DNA of 64,000 bases from Hymenopellis radicata (GCA_015501595.1 JADNRX010000087.1:106137-170136), one strand, 5' to 3'; positions 44,625 to 56,762 are shown, numbered from the stretch's first letter. The notes: a model not told the origin generated them from the sequence alone. Made by a program: numbers and translations.

Positions 44625-45912
44625 TCACTTGATTCTGATACTCGTGTCCGAATCCTCCTCATCGTCCGAATCACTAGTAACTAGAGACGCATCCCTTATT
44701 GCTTCATCCGACACCTCAACGACTTTTACGGATTCAGGGAGAGGTTCGTCTGGCATCCTAAAAACCTTGCAATAATCCACGTTCTCCACACCTCTATGAA
44801 GTTCCGTGCCTATATCGAGAACAGTGCGTTCTGGAATTGGTGACTGAGATACTCACGTCCCAAGTTCTATATCGGCCCATCCGTCCAAGGATTCGCAAAG
44901 AAGATCACGACAACGAACACATTCATACCGGATCGAATGGTAGTTTTCGTCCACGATCCTCCAGTGCCTCGGGAGATCGTCGAATCCATCTATCGCATAG
45001 AGCCACTTATGAACCTTCTTATGGTCAAAGTAGTGGCGTTCCAACGAGTGCCGGGCCTGTAAACGAAGGAGATCATTTATGGCGGAAACGTTTCGGCGAA
45101 AACATGCAATACCCCTCCAGTCTAAAAGCCATCTCTCCTTGGAGCCATCCACACATTTCTGACAACTAAAGAGTATACCATTGGCGTCCATGTCAGCAAC
45201 CGTTGCACTATCAGTGAACTGCGTCCCTGTCTTTTGGTCGGAGCCACTCACGCACCGTTGTGCCACCATGATACCAACTTCTGGATGGGCCAGGAAGTGG
45301 GGTGATGATGCCGTATGTTTGACAGTAATGTCCGTGAAGCAAGGGAGTAGGACTGAGTGGAATCTACCGTTGAAACAAAGTCAAGTCCTGGAGGCGATTA
45401 TAACAGTGCTGCGTACTTCTTGCTGGTAGCCGAACAGGGCGGAGCATCGCTACACCTTCTACACAAGAGAACCTTGCAGGCCAGGTCAACCGGCCACACA
45501 GACTCGTCGCGCCGATGACTGCCAATCTGGGCGCCCATTGTTAGAAGAGGTTTCAGTTCTACGAAGAGAAAACTCACGCCGAGCGCTACCTTTCACACAA
45601 GAGTGTCTTTGGAAGAGGCTGTTCTCCCCGATATCGGCAAGCCCTTCAGTACCCTCTGCAACGAGTTTGTCGTAGATCCTAGGGCCCTTTAGTAGGTGCC
45701 CCAAGTGATTATAGAATGTGAACTACATACACATCTCGTCTGAACACCTTGAGATTGACTAGTTCCACCTGACGGGCCGCAAGACGACAGCCAGTTTCCG
45801 TGTCAAAGTCCTTTGGTGTACGGCTTAAGAAAAGGGAAGACACGTACGGATTTCGTGACATATTGCACAAGTTAGTGCAATATGTCACGAAGCTTAGAAC
45901 AGAATCGTTCAT
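44625..45912 (-). CDS. Unrecognised protein with paired cysteines
   Basis: Five exons (45912-45733, 45686-45597, 45526-45417, 45363-44857, 44793-44625) sum to 352 codons in one frame, so the model is internally consistent, giving 351 residues. Cys pairs recur: LLCRRCSDAPPC, FSCQKC, YECVRCRDLLC, suggesting zinc-binding knuckles. Between the last two lies a long conserved-looking helical block (HYFDHKKVHKWLYAIDGFDD, then LPRHWRIVDENY). The C-terminus is acidic (TSDSDDEEDSD). I do not recognise a named domain. The start codon lies just before a perfect 17-base inverted repeat inside exon 1, so the true N-terminus may be different. Confidence 0.65.
45852..45891. repeat. Perfect 17-base inverted repeat with 6-base loop
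   Basis: TTCGTGACATATTGCAC at 45852-45868 and its exact reverse complement at 45875-45891, loop AAGTTA. It lies inside the first exon of the Cys-rich gene, whose frame reads through it. Confidence 0.95.
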
Positions 45913-46043
45913 AAGACGGGAAGGAGGAATCGGACGAATCTGCAGGTCAAGACAAAGACAAGATATATTAGAGTACAACCTTTAGACAATCGATACAGTA
46001 ACGAGAAGGACAGCAAACAGGAAAGCAGGCGGGGCGTCATCGA

Positions 46044-46768
46044 TATAAAGTTGTATCTTGAAAGTAAGTGGGGAATCGCGCTCAGCTGAGGTCCATATCT
46101 GCATGAAATGTTACCAGAAGAGAACACGAACCTAGCAGCTTCATGTTTTTAGGGACGGTCAGTACCTCTGCAAGCAAAATCAGCCCAGACCGGCGACGAG
46201 CAGATACGGACTGCGTTCAGGCGTTTGCACGAGGAACAACTTCTTGCACTCCTTTGGCTTGGTTATATGCGCGGGTTTCGAATGGGTACTGGTCGAGTGT
46301 TAGCTACCTCCAACGTCGCGGACGACGACGAGAACGCACCATAAACGTCTCAAAGTTGGGCCTCCACCACTGCGCGAGACAGTCGCCAATCTCCCAGTCG
46401 TTGTCCACGCCATGCGACGCGTTGAACTGCTCCGAGCCCGTCGGCGGCGCCAGCCTGTCGTCCAGCAGCCGCTTCGGACCGTTTATCTCGTCCTCGCCGG
46501 GCTTCAGGTAGTCCCCAGGACTGTCCTAGGCGTTGGCGATCTGCAGCATGAGTATATGCGGGTGGCCATGGTCGTGGACGGCGAGGATGCCCTCGACGGT
46601 GCGCCGCATTCCAAAGTCTTCGTAGTTGTTCTGCAGCCGCTGTAGGCGCGCGGATACCGACGGGTCTTCCTCAGGCTGCGCCTCCTTCGTGCTGAGCGTG
46701 AAATTGGAGAGCGGATACAGGTTCGGTGCCTGGATCCGGAACGTGTGTCCGACGTCTTGCACAGCCAC
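46044..46768 (-). pseudogene. Decayed CFIm25 / NUDT21 (mRNA 3'-end processing factor)
   Basis: The first 80 codons match the family closely: LYPLSNFTLSTKE, SVSARLQRLQNNYEDFGMRR, TVEGILAVHDHGHPHILMLQ. A TAG follows at 46526-46528, exactly where the conserved FFKLPG begins; the FFKL codons are missing. The frame then resumes (PGDYLKPGEDEI, GDCLAQWWRPNFETF), crosses a normal intron, and shifts by one base near 46276-46280 between YPF and PAHITKPKECKKL. Further on VPKNMKLL and YGPQLSAIPHLLSRYNF are present, but the stretch normally between them is gone. CFIm25 is a conserved subunit of cleavage factor I, so a working copy should exist elsewhere unless the assembly is wrong here. Confidence 0.8.
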
Positions 46769-46887
46769 AAGCGCTTTCGTCCCACAACCATCTCCAGTCT
46801 TTGTCCAGTCTCGTGTCAGGACGCGCTAGTCCGGCGTCTGTAATACATAACTCAATTATCTTTCTGTCTCCAGGAACAGAGTACCTC

Positions 46888-48436
46888 ATGCAAGCCCAGA
46901 GCGAAATCGAGGGTCTTCGGCAGGCTATTCAAAGCAAAGACGAGGAGATTGAGCGTCTGCGCATGGCAGCGACCGGTGCGCAAGCACAAGTAGGTGGAGC
47001 ACATCAGGTCCCCCAGATGCCGTCCCCCCTGCGCGAATTCTTTTGGGACGATCTATATAAACCTCTTCGTGACGCCCTCTGGCCTGTCGACGGTGGCCTG
47101 GAGGTGGAGTTAGCGGACGAGCCTGCCGCCTTGCTCAACTACGTCAAAACCTTGACACCAGATGACGGGTGGCTCATCCCTAGCAGCAAGAAGAGCGACC
47201 CGGATGATATGGATGTGGAAGACGAAGACGAGGGCAAAGGCGAGGATCCGAATGCTGACGACGATGTGAACGATCATGATGGCGAAGGCGCGGACTCGAA
47301 TGACGGCGAGGATGTGGACGACGGCCCGGCCACAGTACGCTACATCGACCTCGACGCTAACAAGACCTTGGCACTCCTCGGCCTCAAACGGGAGCTTACG
47401 CGCCGCAGCCCCACCGCCACATTCATTCTCCGGCATGAGTACACCCTGTTCATGCGATACGCGATGCGCATGGCGAGCAAACCCAACTACCAGGCCCGTT
47501 TCTTTGTCACCGGTCAGCCCGGGATTGGCAAGTGGTCGGCTTTCTCTCGCTCTGGGTGTTTCACTCATGCATTCCATCGGACAGGCAAAAGCTTTGGCTG
47601 TTATTATTCCCTTTTCTGGCTGCTCGCTTTGGGACAGTCAGTGTTCTTCCTAAACTCCCCCACCAATGTGTACTTCTTTTGCAGCGACGGCGTCCAGAAA
47701 ACCCAAAAAATCCCTGAAGAATGGCCTGAAATCACGAAAGCTATTGAGGAAAGCTGGGTCCTCATTGACATTGACGACATAGGCGAGTGGTCTTGTCCTG
47801 AGATCTTCAATGATGCTCGGTGTGTTATATGGACATCGTCACCACGGGAGCCACGCAAGAAACACTTCCTCAAAACATTTGCTGCAGAACCGTGGTATAT
47901 GAGGGCGTGGTCTTCAAAGGAAATTGCAGCTCTAACGTGTGTCTTGTCTTCAATGCTGTTCTCTGGAAACCATCCATACTGACCTTGCCAAACCCAGGGA
48001 ACGATATGCAATAGATCATTCCAAGATTCTAGAAAAGTTGGATGTGGGCGGGCCGGTCCCACGATGGCTCTTTGGCTTGGGTTTTGCCCCCATGCCTGCG
48101 ACCCTCGAGCAATCGATCCGTGAAGCTCTCCTCGACAATCTATTTGCTTTCACACCCATCGATGCCAGTGCACATTGTGTGTTCCTACTTCAGCCTCTTG
48201 TTGTGATCGACAAGAGAGGGCGAGCTTGCTTCCAGCGGTCTGACTACTCTGCTGAGTTCCTTTCTCCCTACATTGCCCAGAAGACCATAGATCTGGTGCA
48301 GGACCAGTTCGAGAGAGTACAAGGACAGCTGGCCGCTGCACTCAATGTATCCGTCACGCGTTCAGTGGCCGGGAAGGTCGTCGATGGCTTGATGCATCGC
48401 GCGCTCACCCGCAGCATTCGGCGAACCAAACGCTAG
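46888..48436 (+). CDS. Crinkler/RHS-like P-loop NTPase
   Basis: Exons 46888-47527, 47585-47936 and 47998-48436 sum to 477 codons. The N-terminus is a coiled coil (IEGLRQAIQSKDEEIERLRM). A long acidic insert (DMDVEDEDEGKGED) follows near residue 110. Then comes the NTPase core: Walker A GQPGIGKS, completed across intron 1, SFGCYYSLFWLLALGQSVFF, and Walker B ESWVLIDIDD. These features match the ATPase of retrotransposon-hot-spot/Crinkler-type proteins that are widespread in fungi with uncertain cellular roles. Intron 1 is GC-AG (GCAAGT..GGACAG, 57 bases). Downstream of the stop another frame continues with plausible coding (RAEEVRLKAAVQGADNV), so the C-terminus may once have been longer. Confidence 0.75.
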
Positions 48437-49128
48437 CCGAGCTGAAGAAGTTCGACTCAAAGCGGCTGTGCAAGGAGCTGACAATGTCCCATACCAAGAT
48501 CGCACATACAAGGCTTTTCTAAGTTCCGGGTTGTTGGCTACACCTTCGATTCCAGGCAGGGATTCAAGGAGGTACTGACTCGTGTGGGAGAGGATGATGA
48601 TGAACAGATGGTCTGATGTGCTCATTTGGGCCCCGCGACCCGCCGTCCTGCTTGTGCTATGTGGACCATAATGTTGTTGTACGATATCTCCCGCTTATGA
48701 TTGTCCTCTCTTCTGTCCTTGTGTACTTTGCTTGTTTTTCGGATGTTGAAATCTTCACCGCTTCTGTTCTGCAGCCCAATTCGCGCATTTGAAGAGATGC
48801 TTGGTAGCAAGTGCCTTGGATATTGTGAGCATCGTCGTCGTCGCATGTTCTGATACTCTCTTTGCTGTTTCGCGGCCGTTTCCTCGGTGGATTCAACGCG
48901 GACGTGGGCATGGTGATGGTAGGAGTCCAAGATTCAATGCTCAAGTCACGACCATGTGATCAAGCACTGGCAGGCACCTTTCCCAGAGCAAATCCAATTT
49001 CACTTCTTATATAAAATCTCAAGGCCAGCAGGCAAGCAAGCTGTTTACATGTAGAACAAAATACACGTATGTGGTTTGAGTGCCACTAGCTATTTGTGTA
49101 CAAAAGACTTCCAACATCTATAGTATGT
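48437..49128. other. Intergenic region with possible former 3' coding part of the NTPase gene
   Basis: Up to about 48570 an alternative frame reads YQDRTYKAFLSSGLLATPS and ends in TGA. Beyond that nothing is recognised. Confidence 0.4.
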
Positions 49129-50163
49129 CTAATAGTACGAATAGTTTATCGGTGTGGAAGGGTTTCCGAACTGGTACTGATACTGATTCCAGTGGTCGGG
49201 GTTCAGGACATCTCCAGACGTGCTGCCATGGAATGCCGACTCCTGGCCAACGTGACGCGGAAGAGACGACCAGTGCGAGTAATTCGGCGTCGGAGCGAAA
49301 CTGAACGACGAAGAGGGCGGTGCGAAATCGTATGTCGGCTGAGGATACGGCTGCGAGTAATCGTAATGAAGCGCCTGATTAACGCTCGATGCCGCCAATG
49401 ATGGATACGATGAAGAGGAGAAATCCGTATAATCGTAGTGAAGCTTCGTGTACGGTCCCCATGAAGATGGCGGCGCTATCGGCGACAGAAGTGATGGGGA
49501 AGATCCACTAATTGAGGCGGAGGCAGACGATTCGGACGGACTGAGAATTGGGTCTAGGTTGATTGCAGGAAAAGTTGAATTCGGTCCCTCGAGTGCGAAG
49601 GTATTGATCCATCGAGGTTTCTTGCCACCGTCAGTGGCTGACGACGACGGTGCTGCTGGAGGTGGGGACGGTGCCCTCGCGACCTCAATGCCACAGGAGG
49701 AGGATTTATCGTCGGTGGCCATGGAAAGCTTCTTAGCAGACCGGTGGCGGATGGGAAGGTAGTTGTGATATTTCTTCTGGTGGCGCGTAAGACCGCCACG
49801 GTTGGCGAACGCGCTCTCGCAGTCTGGACAGGCGTGTGGGCGTTTTCCTTCGCTAATTGATAGATGAGCATCGTTGATTTTACAAGCAATTGAAAGACTT
49901 ACTGTACGTTCATGTGATCTCGATAATTACATCGTTGAGGAAATGTGCGGGTGCAACCTGGGAACTCGCACGCGATGTTCCTACTTATAAGTCAGTAGAT
50001 GCTCAGATGGAGGCGGGATTGCGTACTGGGATTTACGAACGCGGGTTTTGGAGAGTTTGACGGAGGAGTACTTTGAAGATTGACGGATCTGAGAAAGAGA
50101 CAAGTCAAGGTCAGAGTTAAGTCATTGCACGGGAAGAATACTCACAATACGGATTGGAGGCAT
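49129..50163 (-). CDS. C2H2 zinc-finger transcription factor
   Basis: The two 3' exons are clear: 49980-49903 with finger 1 (CEFPGCTRTFPQRCNYRDHM, second His in NVH) and 49852-49129 with finger 2 (CPDCESAFANRGGLTRHQKK, second His in YH), a basic stretch (RHRSAKKLS) and a long Ser/Pro/Tyr-rich tail (HYDYSQPYPQPTYDFAPPSS) likely to be an activation region. The finger histidine codon is split by a 50-base intron. Tentative 5' exons 50163-50146 and 50088-50037 start at MPPIRI, but their summed phase does not fit exon 3, so the true N-terminus is unresolved. The DNA target is unknown. Confidence 0.78.
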
Positions 50164-50645
50164 TGTAGTAGTAATCAATGCGAAATTGGAAAGGTGGGGG
50201 GCAAAGATGCCAATGAACCGTCCTTATTTATATGCACGAGAGGAACTTTGTCCATTAACCAAACCAATCGATGTATATAGCAGCTATAGCTGAATTAAGC
50301 AAGAGGCCAAGAGCCCGCCGGTAACTTTGACTGAAGCAAAGTCGATGAGTAGGACCGGCGCTCCTTTGTAGTATGACGTCCTTTGTACAACTGGCCTCTG
50401 ACGTTCAGTCAAGGTCAATGCGCTGAGGACTTGGACGACACCTTTGGCATGAACGTCTGATCTCATTTCGGACTCGGAGTGGCGGTCAAAGGCCGACAGA
50501 TTTGGACAAGCACTCGGTTACGGCATGCCATATGAGGGTGGCTGACCAGTCAGAAAAGGAGGACATCGTATCCAACAGTGATACATATGAGAATAGATAT
50601 AAGGCCTAGAATACACCCAAAACGTACAACAAAAACTCAGCGAGG
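50164..50645. other. Promoter region of the zinc-finger gene and 3' flank of ASF1
   Basis: No gene seen in 480 bases apart from the TATA-like box listed separately. Confidence 0.5.
50225..50232 (-). promoter_or_regulatory. TATA-like box of the zinc-finger gene
   Basis: TATAAATA on the minus strand, about 62 bases before the proposed start codon. Confidence 0.5.
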
Positions 50646-51387
50646 TTATGATGGTAGTGACATGGCGCCGTTAGGTTTCGGCTTTTCCTCCTCTGTGTCA
50701 TCCAAGTCGTTCGCAGACGGAACGGCAGCCGAAGTTGCTGCACCCGCGGCGGTGGATCCCTGCTGAGCCGGTATAACATCCCTGTCGAACAGTCAGTTGA
50801 ACGCGCCACACAAGAATGCAGACGGGGGAACGGACCACTTGATCTGGAATCGCGTGACGCGAGGCTTCAGACTGATATCGCGCACGAGGCGCTCAAACAT
50901 GATCTTGGCGGGAGGATTCTCCTTCATCTCCTCGTTGTCGTATTCCGTGTTCTGATAATAGCCTACGCGCACGAATTCCTGGTCTTTGTAGGAACCAGTA
51001 AGGATGAGGGCGGCAACTCCGAGCACGTCGTCTGAGGGTATCTTAATGGGGTCCGGCGCGGATCCTTCGAATTCAAAGGAGTTTACACCAGCTGGGACTG
51101 GTCCGACGAGGCAGTCGTCTAGTTCTTGATCCAGATCCTCGTTACCAGGCGACGACACGTATATAAGTTTCCATTCAAGATCTAAAGAGAATTTTGAGAG
51201 GAAGTGAGTGGCAATTTGAACACTTTCTTACCATCCTTGAGCGGCGCGATGCATTCAAAAGTAACACGAAAACGGTAAACGTCGGAGAATTTGGCGGGAT
51301 TGTTAATGAATTCCACGTTCTAAGGAATTGGTCAGGATGTGTAGTCCAAAAGAGCAAAAAGCGTACCCGAATCGTGACTATCGACAT
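50646..51387 (-). CDS. ASF1: Histone H3-H4 chaperone ASF1
   Basis: Exons 51387-51367, 51319-51232, 51181-50836 and 50781-50646 give 196 residues with consistent phases. The family core is clear: [91 protein letters not shown] and [11 protein letters not shown]. This is the immunoglobulin-like fold that binds the H3-H4 dimer for nucleosome assembly and disassembly. The last exon supplies a short disordered acidic tail ([13 protein letters not shown]), as in yeast and other fungi. The gene is divergent from the RasGEF gene. Confidence 0.95.
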
Positions 51388-51756
51388 GACTGGTGGTGGT
51401 GGTAGCAGACCAAGCGCGTTTTGCGAGAAAGGGAGAACCGATGGTCACGTGCAAGTGATCTCTTTTGTTTTCTACCATCATCGACGTGCACGACGTCGGC
51501 GGCGGCGACGACCCCTACGACGCCAACGACCCCTACGACGTCGAGACATTCGACAACGACGACGAGCGGACGCCATACGGTTCTCGCCCTCATTTAGGCC
51601 TGTGCCCTGTTGACTCACGCCCCGCCATCTCTGCCCTCATCCGGACCACCTGTAACGATATTTCCTGCGATATTGACCGTATAGAATGTTTCAATAGTTT
51701 TCTTGCTCTCCCGCTGCGTATTTGTCTCGTTGTACTCTTTGCATCCATCTCGAATC
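51388..51756. promoter_or_regulatory. Divergent promoter of ASF1 and the RasGEF gene
   Basis: A 369-base spacer. It contains a CACGTG E-box (51446-51451) and a tandem near-repeat of GACCCCTACGACG about 20 bases apart (around 51509 and 51529). Confidence 0.5.
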
Positions 51757-54700
51757 ATGACCACGCCGACTCCCACTCCCACTTTGCCCCCCATCTCCAT
51801 TATAAACCCCACCGACGACCCCCGTCCGGACACTCCGCTCGCATCCCGGCATCCTCCGGAAATTATCACTACCGTCGATCCGCTCGGCAGCCTTTCGCCT
51901 GCCTCGTCCGCTGCACAATCCCCCACTTCATCCACCAATTCGTCCCAGGCTAGCTTCATGTTACCTGTCCCTACCCCTTCATCCAACGGCTCCCAGGCGT
52001 CTTTTTCCTATGTGGAAGGGACAGACAACAACGGGCCATTGCCCCCCGAAATAGCAGGCGCCGATATCTCAATTGCTCGTAAGTACCGTTACACTCTCAT
52101 CACAGCGCTTGTGGTTGACCAACTCATCAAATAGCGGACGGTAGTTTCGTGGAAACGTCATCCGGGGCTGCTGCGCGGGAACTCAAGCGCCGCTACGACC
52201 AGCATTATGGTGTCAACCTGGAGGTCAGGTCCCCATACGCTATCACAGCCTTTGTCAATCAGCACGGGAAGCCAACGTACCGTGTCGGGTGCGTCCATCT
52301 ACCTGATCCTTGTCTTTTAGTTTACTTACATCTGCTCAGGCACCGGGGTCAGTCTGCCCCAGCTGCATCGGCTGCTGAAGCAGAATCGAGTACCATGTCC
52401 CGCAATTCTCTCAATAGCGTGTCTCCGCAGTCACGCACTAAGCGACGCTCGCGCATGAGCGTCCATGCGGTCTACAGCGTGTTCAAGAACACAAATTCGT
52501 CATCGTCCAATGGCCAGTCCCGGAAACTTAGGAAGACCCGCTCAATACCAGACTTGACTGGCAATGTCCCAATGACCTCCCCTCCTCCCATGACGCGTAC
52601 ACACTCACATAGTGTGACCTCCATCGACGCGCCTCGACTCCCAGAGTTTGATGCCAATGGCGGTCCTTCTACCGACTTGTTCGGAGCAGTCATGGATTGG
52701 TCAAATTATTCATCCCCAATCAGTCGACACACAGCCTTAGCCTCCCGGCGAAGGCTCGTCGAGTGCTAGTCAGTCTTTGGATCACGAGGGATTCCGGCAC
52801 CAGCCAGATCCTATCGCTTATCCTTTTGGTCGCAGCGTCATGTTTAGCGCACCGCGTAAACTAGGATTGGAACACCTCCGACAGCCTCGACATTTGCGGG
52901 AAATGCAGTCCTTCGAATCCGCTCGCACGGCACGACAATCCGTGGCGTCGGATAAATTCAGCGAACCTTTGTCACCTATACCCGCCGAACTCTATCCAGA
53001 TGATCAGGAACCTGCCAGACCTCCATCTGCGATACGCATTCGTCCTCCCCTCTCAGAAGAAGAAAAATCGGAGATCATCACAATAAGCCCCGATACCGCT
53101 ATGCATTCTCGCTTCTCGGGAGACGTGTTCGATGTCATTCAGACGTACCGCGGTGTGCCTACCATTGACAAGCTGTTGTCGGAGGCAGAGGACACCGATG
53201 TGATCAGGCTGACGTACAACTCAGAGGAGGCCTCTGCTCCGCGTAACGACCCACGCTTCGTGATCTGGGGAGAGATTATTACCGATGGCGATGATGTTTC
53301 TCTATCCCAGGACAGCTATTCGTCTGGTGCACGATCGTCGAGTATATCAAAGCGACGAAGCCGTCGGGGAAAGAGCCCAGATGTGCCTAATCTGCGCTTG
53401 ACTTCGGGAGACGACGTGCAGAAAGTCATTATCGCCGCCTCAATCGAGCGCTGGATAGCCCAGTTGACCAGCGAGTTGAATTACGACGAACTGCTCAACT
53501 TCTTCCTGACTTACCGGACGTATGTCGGGGCTGTGGACTTATGCCATCTCCTCATCTGTCGATTCCATTGGGCGCTCCAGAAAACAAACTCGAACATTGA
53601 CGACACTGTCCGAAGAATTGTTCGACTACGGACTTTTGTCGCTTTTCGATACTGGCTTTTGACTTTTTTCACGGTAGACTTTTTGCCGAATAGGGATTTG
53701 AGGCTTCTGTTTGCCAGTTGGATAAACTCTTTGATGCGCGATCCTGTACTGGTGAAGTATACCGATGGTTTGGTAAGTTTTACTCATCTTTATTAATTTT
53801 GAGCCCAAGCTTACTTGTCATTTCTGTTTTAGAGCATCGTTAAGAAGCTCAAGAAGGTCGCGCAGGATTGCAAAAAGCGTCATACGCGGACACCTTCGCA
53901 GCCAAAGTCTAGACCGTCGAGTGTTAGTGCTCCGGGACAACATCTTCTCGGTCAAAGCTTCGCGGAGGCAACCAAAAATCTAAATTCGGACGAGGATGAG
54001 GATGATCTGGATCTTGATTTTGTTCCTGTAGACGAAGACTCTACGAGCGGCGGGACAGCTCAGCTGAGCAATATTCACCTGGGCGGGGTGTTTTATCCCC
54101 GACAGGCATCACGAATTCCATGGCATCGTCATCCCTTTCCATCCTTCATCGCACGGATTACGCTCCAGGGCCTGAGGCTGATATGGCGCTTCCTTTCGTT
54201 ACCACTTCCGCGACCCTCCCTATTCATTCCAGCGCGCTTTCACGTGCGCTCGTGAAGACGATCGGCCGCCTAGGTCGATGGAAACGCGTCTTGAACAGTA
54301 ACAACCACAGAGCTACGGCACCGCGAACACCGTCTGGTGTGTGTACGGATGTTTCTGCCTTTGATCTGGAGTTGTCAGTCTCGAGGGATTTACTTACGGT
54401 GCATGGCGGCGTCGAACAGTATCTTAAACTCATTGACAACCAGCCGTTTGGGCCCGCAGTTTCGTCCACTCCTCTAGCCTCAGTCCCTCCGCCGCCTCCC
54501 GCCAAGTCAGATCCGTCATCATCAGTGGCAAAACCGTCGACGACAGCGCCGCCTGGAAAGCCACTTGAACCCCCTCCAGGATATGCTGAATCCACTCATA
54601 CAGTATCCTCTTCCGCCCCCAGCTTTTCCTCCGTACCCCTTCAAACACTCCGGAACCCGACGCCGTATCTCTCGCACGAACGTCTTCCACAGAATCGTTT

Positions 54701-56762
54701 GGCGAGGAGTTGTCTCCGAATCGCAGTTCCGCCAAATTTGCTGGTTTTACTTCCCCGTGGCAGTTCGATGTTGTGTCCATCGACGATCTTGACCTATCGG
54801 ATTCGTCTTCTGACGATGGCGGCGTAGGCCTTCCTCTCCGCCTGGACTGCGTCGTCCTCACAAGAAGCTCCCTTTGAGGCGCGACTTTGAGTTTGTGCGC
54901 CGGTCGGATACTGTGTCCTCCATGAACGTGACGAACCGGGATTCTGTTGCTTCAGAGGCCAGCTCTGCTGCTTCGTCAGCGTCGGTTGTTGGTTTGGGTG
55001 GTCCCATTCAGCAATGGCAGATCAATGCTCTTGTAGACTCGCTCAGCGAGGACGGGGAAAGAGGAGATGCGAACGATGCGTTAAAGCGCTTGGAAGGCCA
55101 GATCAATGTCGAAAGGCAACAAGAAAAGGCGTCCAAGGTTGATGGTTGGGTTCGTACCATGCAGGAGCGCCTCGCTACCGGTGATTATGAAGACGAACCT
55201 CCCAGGCTTGATGATGACGAGTTTGAGGGTGATGATGGCAGTGATGTCAATGGTGATGTTGAAGACAACAGTGACGAATACGAGCAATCAGAGGATGGTG
55301 CTTCTCAGGATCAACTATTGGCTATTGAAGGGCAGAGGGGCGACAACGCAAGCACTCCCGTTGCGACGCAGACGTCTTATGGCATTCCGACTGGTGGCGA
55401 GTCAACGGTGCAGCGCTCGCCTAAAGCAAAACCTGACCCCGAAGACGTCGTCCCGATGGAGATTCTGCAGAGTCGCATGCCCAGCGACGTTCCGTCGATT
55501 TTGGTGCCCAACACATCTGTCGCATCCTCAGCCAATGGAACTGTTCCATCGCCATCTAATGTCCTCGGTCCTGACGCGCAGTCTCATCGATCCTACATCC
55601 TTGCCTACCCATCTGAAACTTTCGCTCAAATCTTTACTATGATCGACAAGGATTTGTTCACCTCAGTCAAGTTCGAGGAGTTGATCCTGGATGACTGGAT
55701 GGGCGAAGATGGGAAAGTTGACATATACGACTGGGCTCAGTACCTGAAAGACCGGTCTCGTTGGACGGCAGAGAAACGATTCCCGGCGAAGACGAGTGCG
55801 CTCGCGGCGTTGAGGGCTCGATTCAATTTGATGGCAAACTTTACTGTTTCGGAAATCGTTTTAACACCTCCAGTTGCAAGACATACGGTTGTTGGCAAAT
55901 TGATCAGGATAGCTTGGGTATGTTATTCGTATCTGTTCTCCTCACCTGCTGAGAATTAACTTTCCTCTTTTAGAAATGCTGGCAAATGAACAACTTCAAC
56001 ACGCTCGTCGCTATCATCTCCGGGATGAACAGTCACTTGGTATGGCAAGCTATGAAGGGCCTTTGGCAACGCCTCTCCGGCTTTGAGACGCGTCTCTTGA
56101 AAGATTTGCGGATTTTCACGAGCGGCGAGGATTCGTTCAAGTACATCCGACACGCGGTAGATGCAATTGTCGATGCTAAGCCTATCGAAGTCAACTCGCG
56201 GGCTCCTTCGGTCATCAGCGGCGGTGGCACGAACTCCGGCGCACATCTAGGACATAGCGGCCCTTCCACAGGAAAGTCTAAATCCGTGGATCTGGGTGCT
56301 AGTGCTGGCAGCGCTTCAGCCACTTGCATTCCGTTCATAGGCATATATCTTTCACAGCTGACTGTTTACTCTCGTCTTCCCGATCTCATCGACCCGACTG
56401 CCCCTCACACCATGGTGTCCATAGATCCTTTAACGTGGAATTACGACACTCTTTCTCATCCAGAGGTTTTCGATAACCTCCAGTCGCTACCGCCTGGTAT
56501 CCAGATGGAGCCGCTCATCAACGTTCATAAGCAGCGTTTACGAGCTGGCGTCATCAAGCGCCTGGTAGCTGGCCAACATATCGCGACTGGTGTTCAGTGG
56601 GGCTGCGATCGGAAGCTTCTGCAGAAGTGCTTGAGGATGCGGGCGATACCACAGGATATGTGTAAGCGCGCGTTAGGGCTGCGCGAGATGGCTAGTCCTG
56701 GCCAGAGTTCATCGTCGAAATCTACTGGTAAAGAGACCGAATGGCTCGGTATTCATGTATAA
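51757..56762 (+). CDS. RasGEF (CDC25-homology guanine nucleotide exchange factor)
   Basis: A 5 kb gene. Clear exons are 51757-52078, 52135-52288, from 52340, to 53772, from 53833, to 55917 and 55974-56762; an intron at 52689-52740 is likely. After a Ser/Pro-rich N-terminus, the RasGEF N-terminal module lies around IERWIAQLTSELNYDELLNF and FFTVDFLPNRDLRLLFASWI. The catalytic CDC25 domain starts near YPSETFAQIFTMIDKDLFTS and includes NFNTLVAIISGMNSHLVWQA, PFIGIYLSQLTVYSRLPDLI. It should load GTP on Ras-type GTPases. The expected product changes frame near 54119, 54640 and 54825 without good introns, in the disordered middle; these may be real lesions or sequence errors. Confidence 0.8.

Noticed and set aside
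47110..47577. 155-codon minus-strand ORF
   Set aside because: Antisense shadow of the acidic-repeat part of the Crinkler/RHS-like NTPase gene; composition mirrors Asp/Glu codons.
51465..51953. 162-codon ORF between ASF1 and the RasGEF gene
   Set aside because: It overlaps the RasGEF start in another frame and begins in a GAC-rich tandem repeat; better explained as promoter and 5' UTR.
55106..55642. 178-codon plus-strand ORF inside the RasGEF gene
   Set aside because: It is a second frame of a confirmed coding exon whose own frame holds the RasGEF domain.
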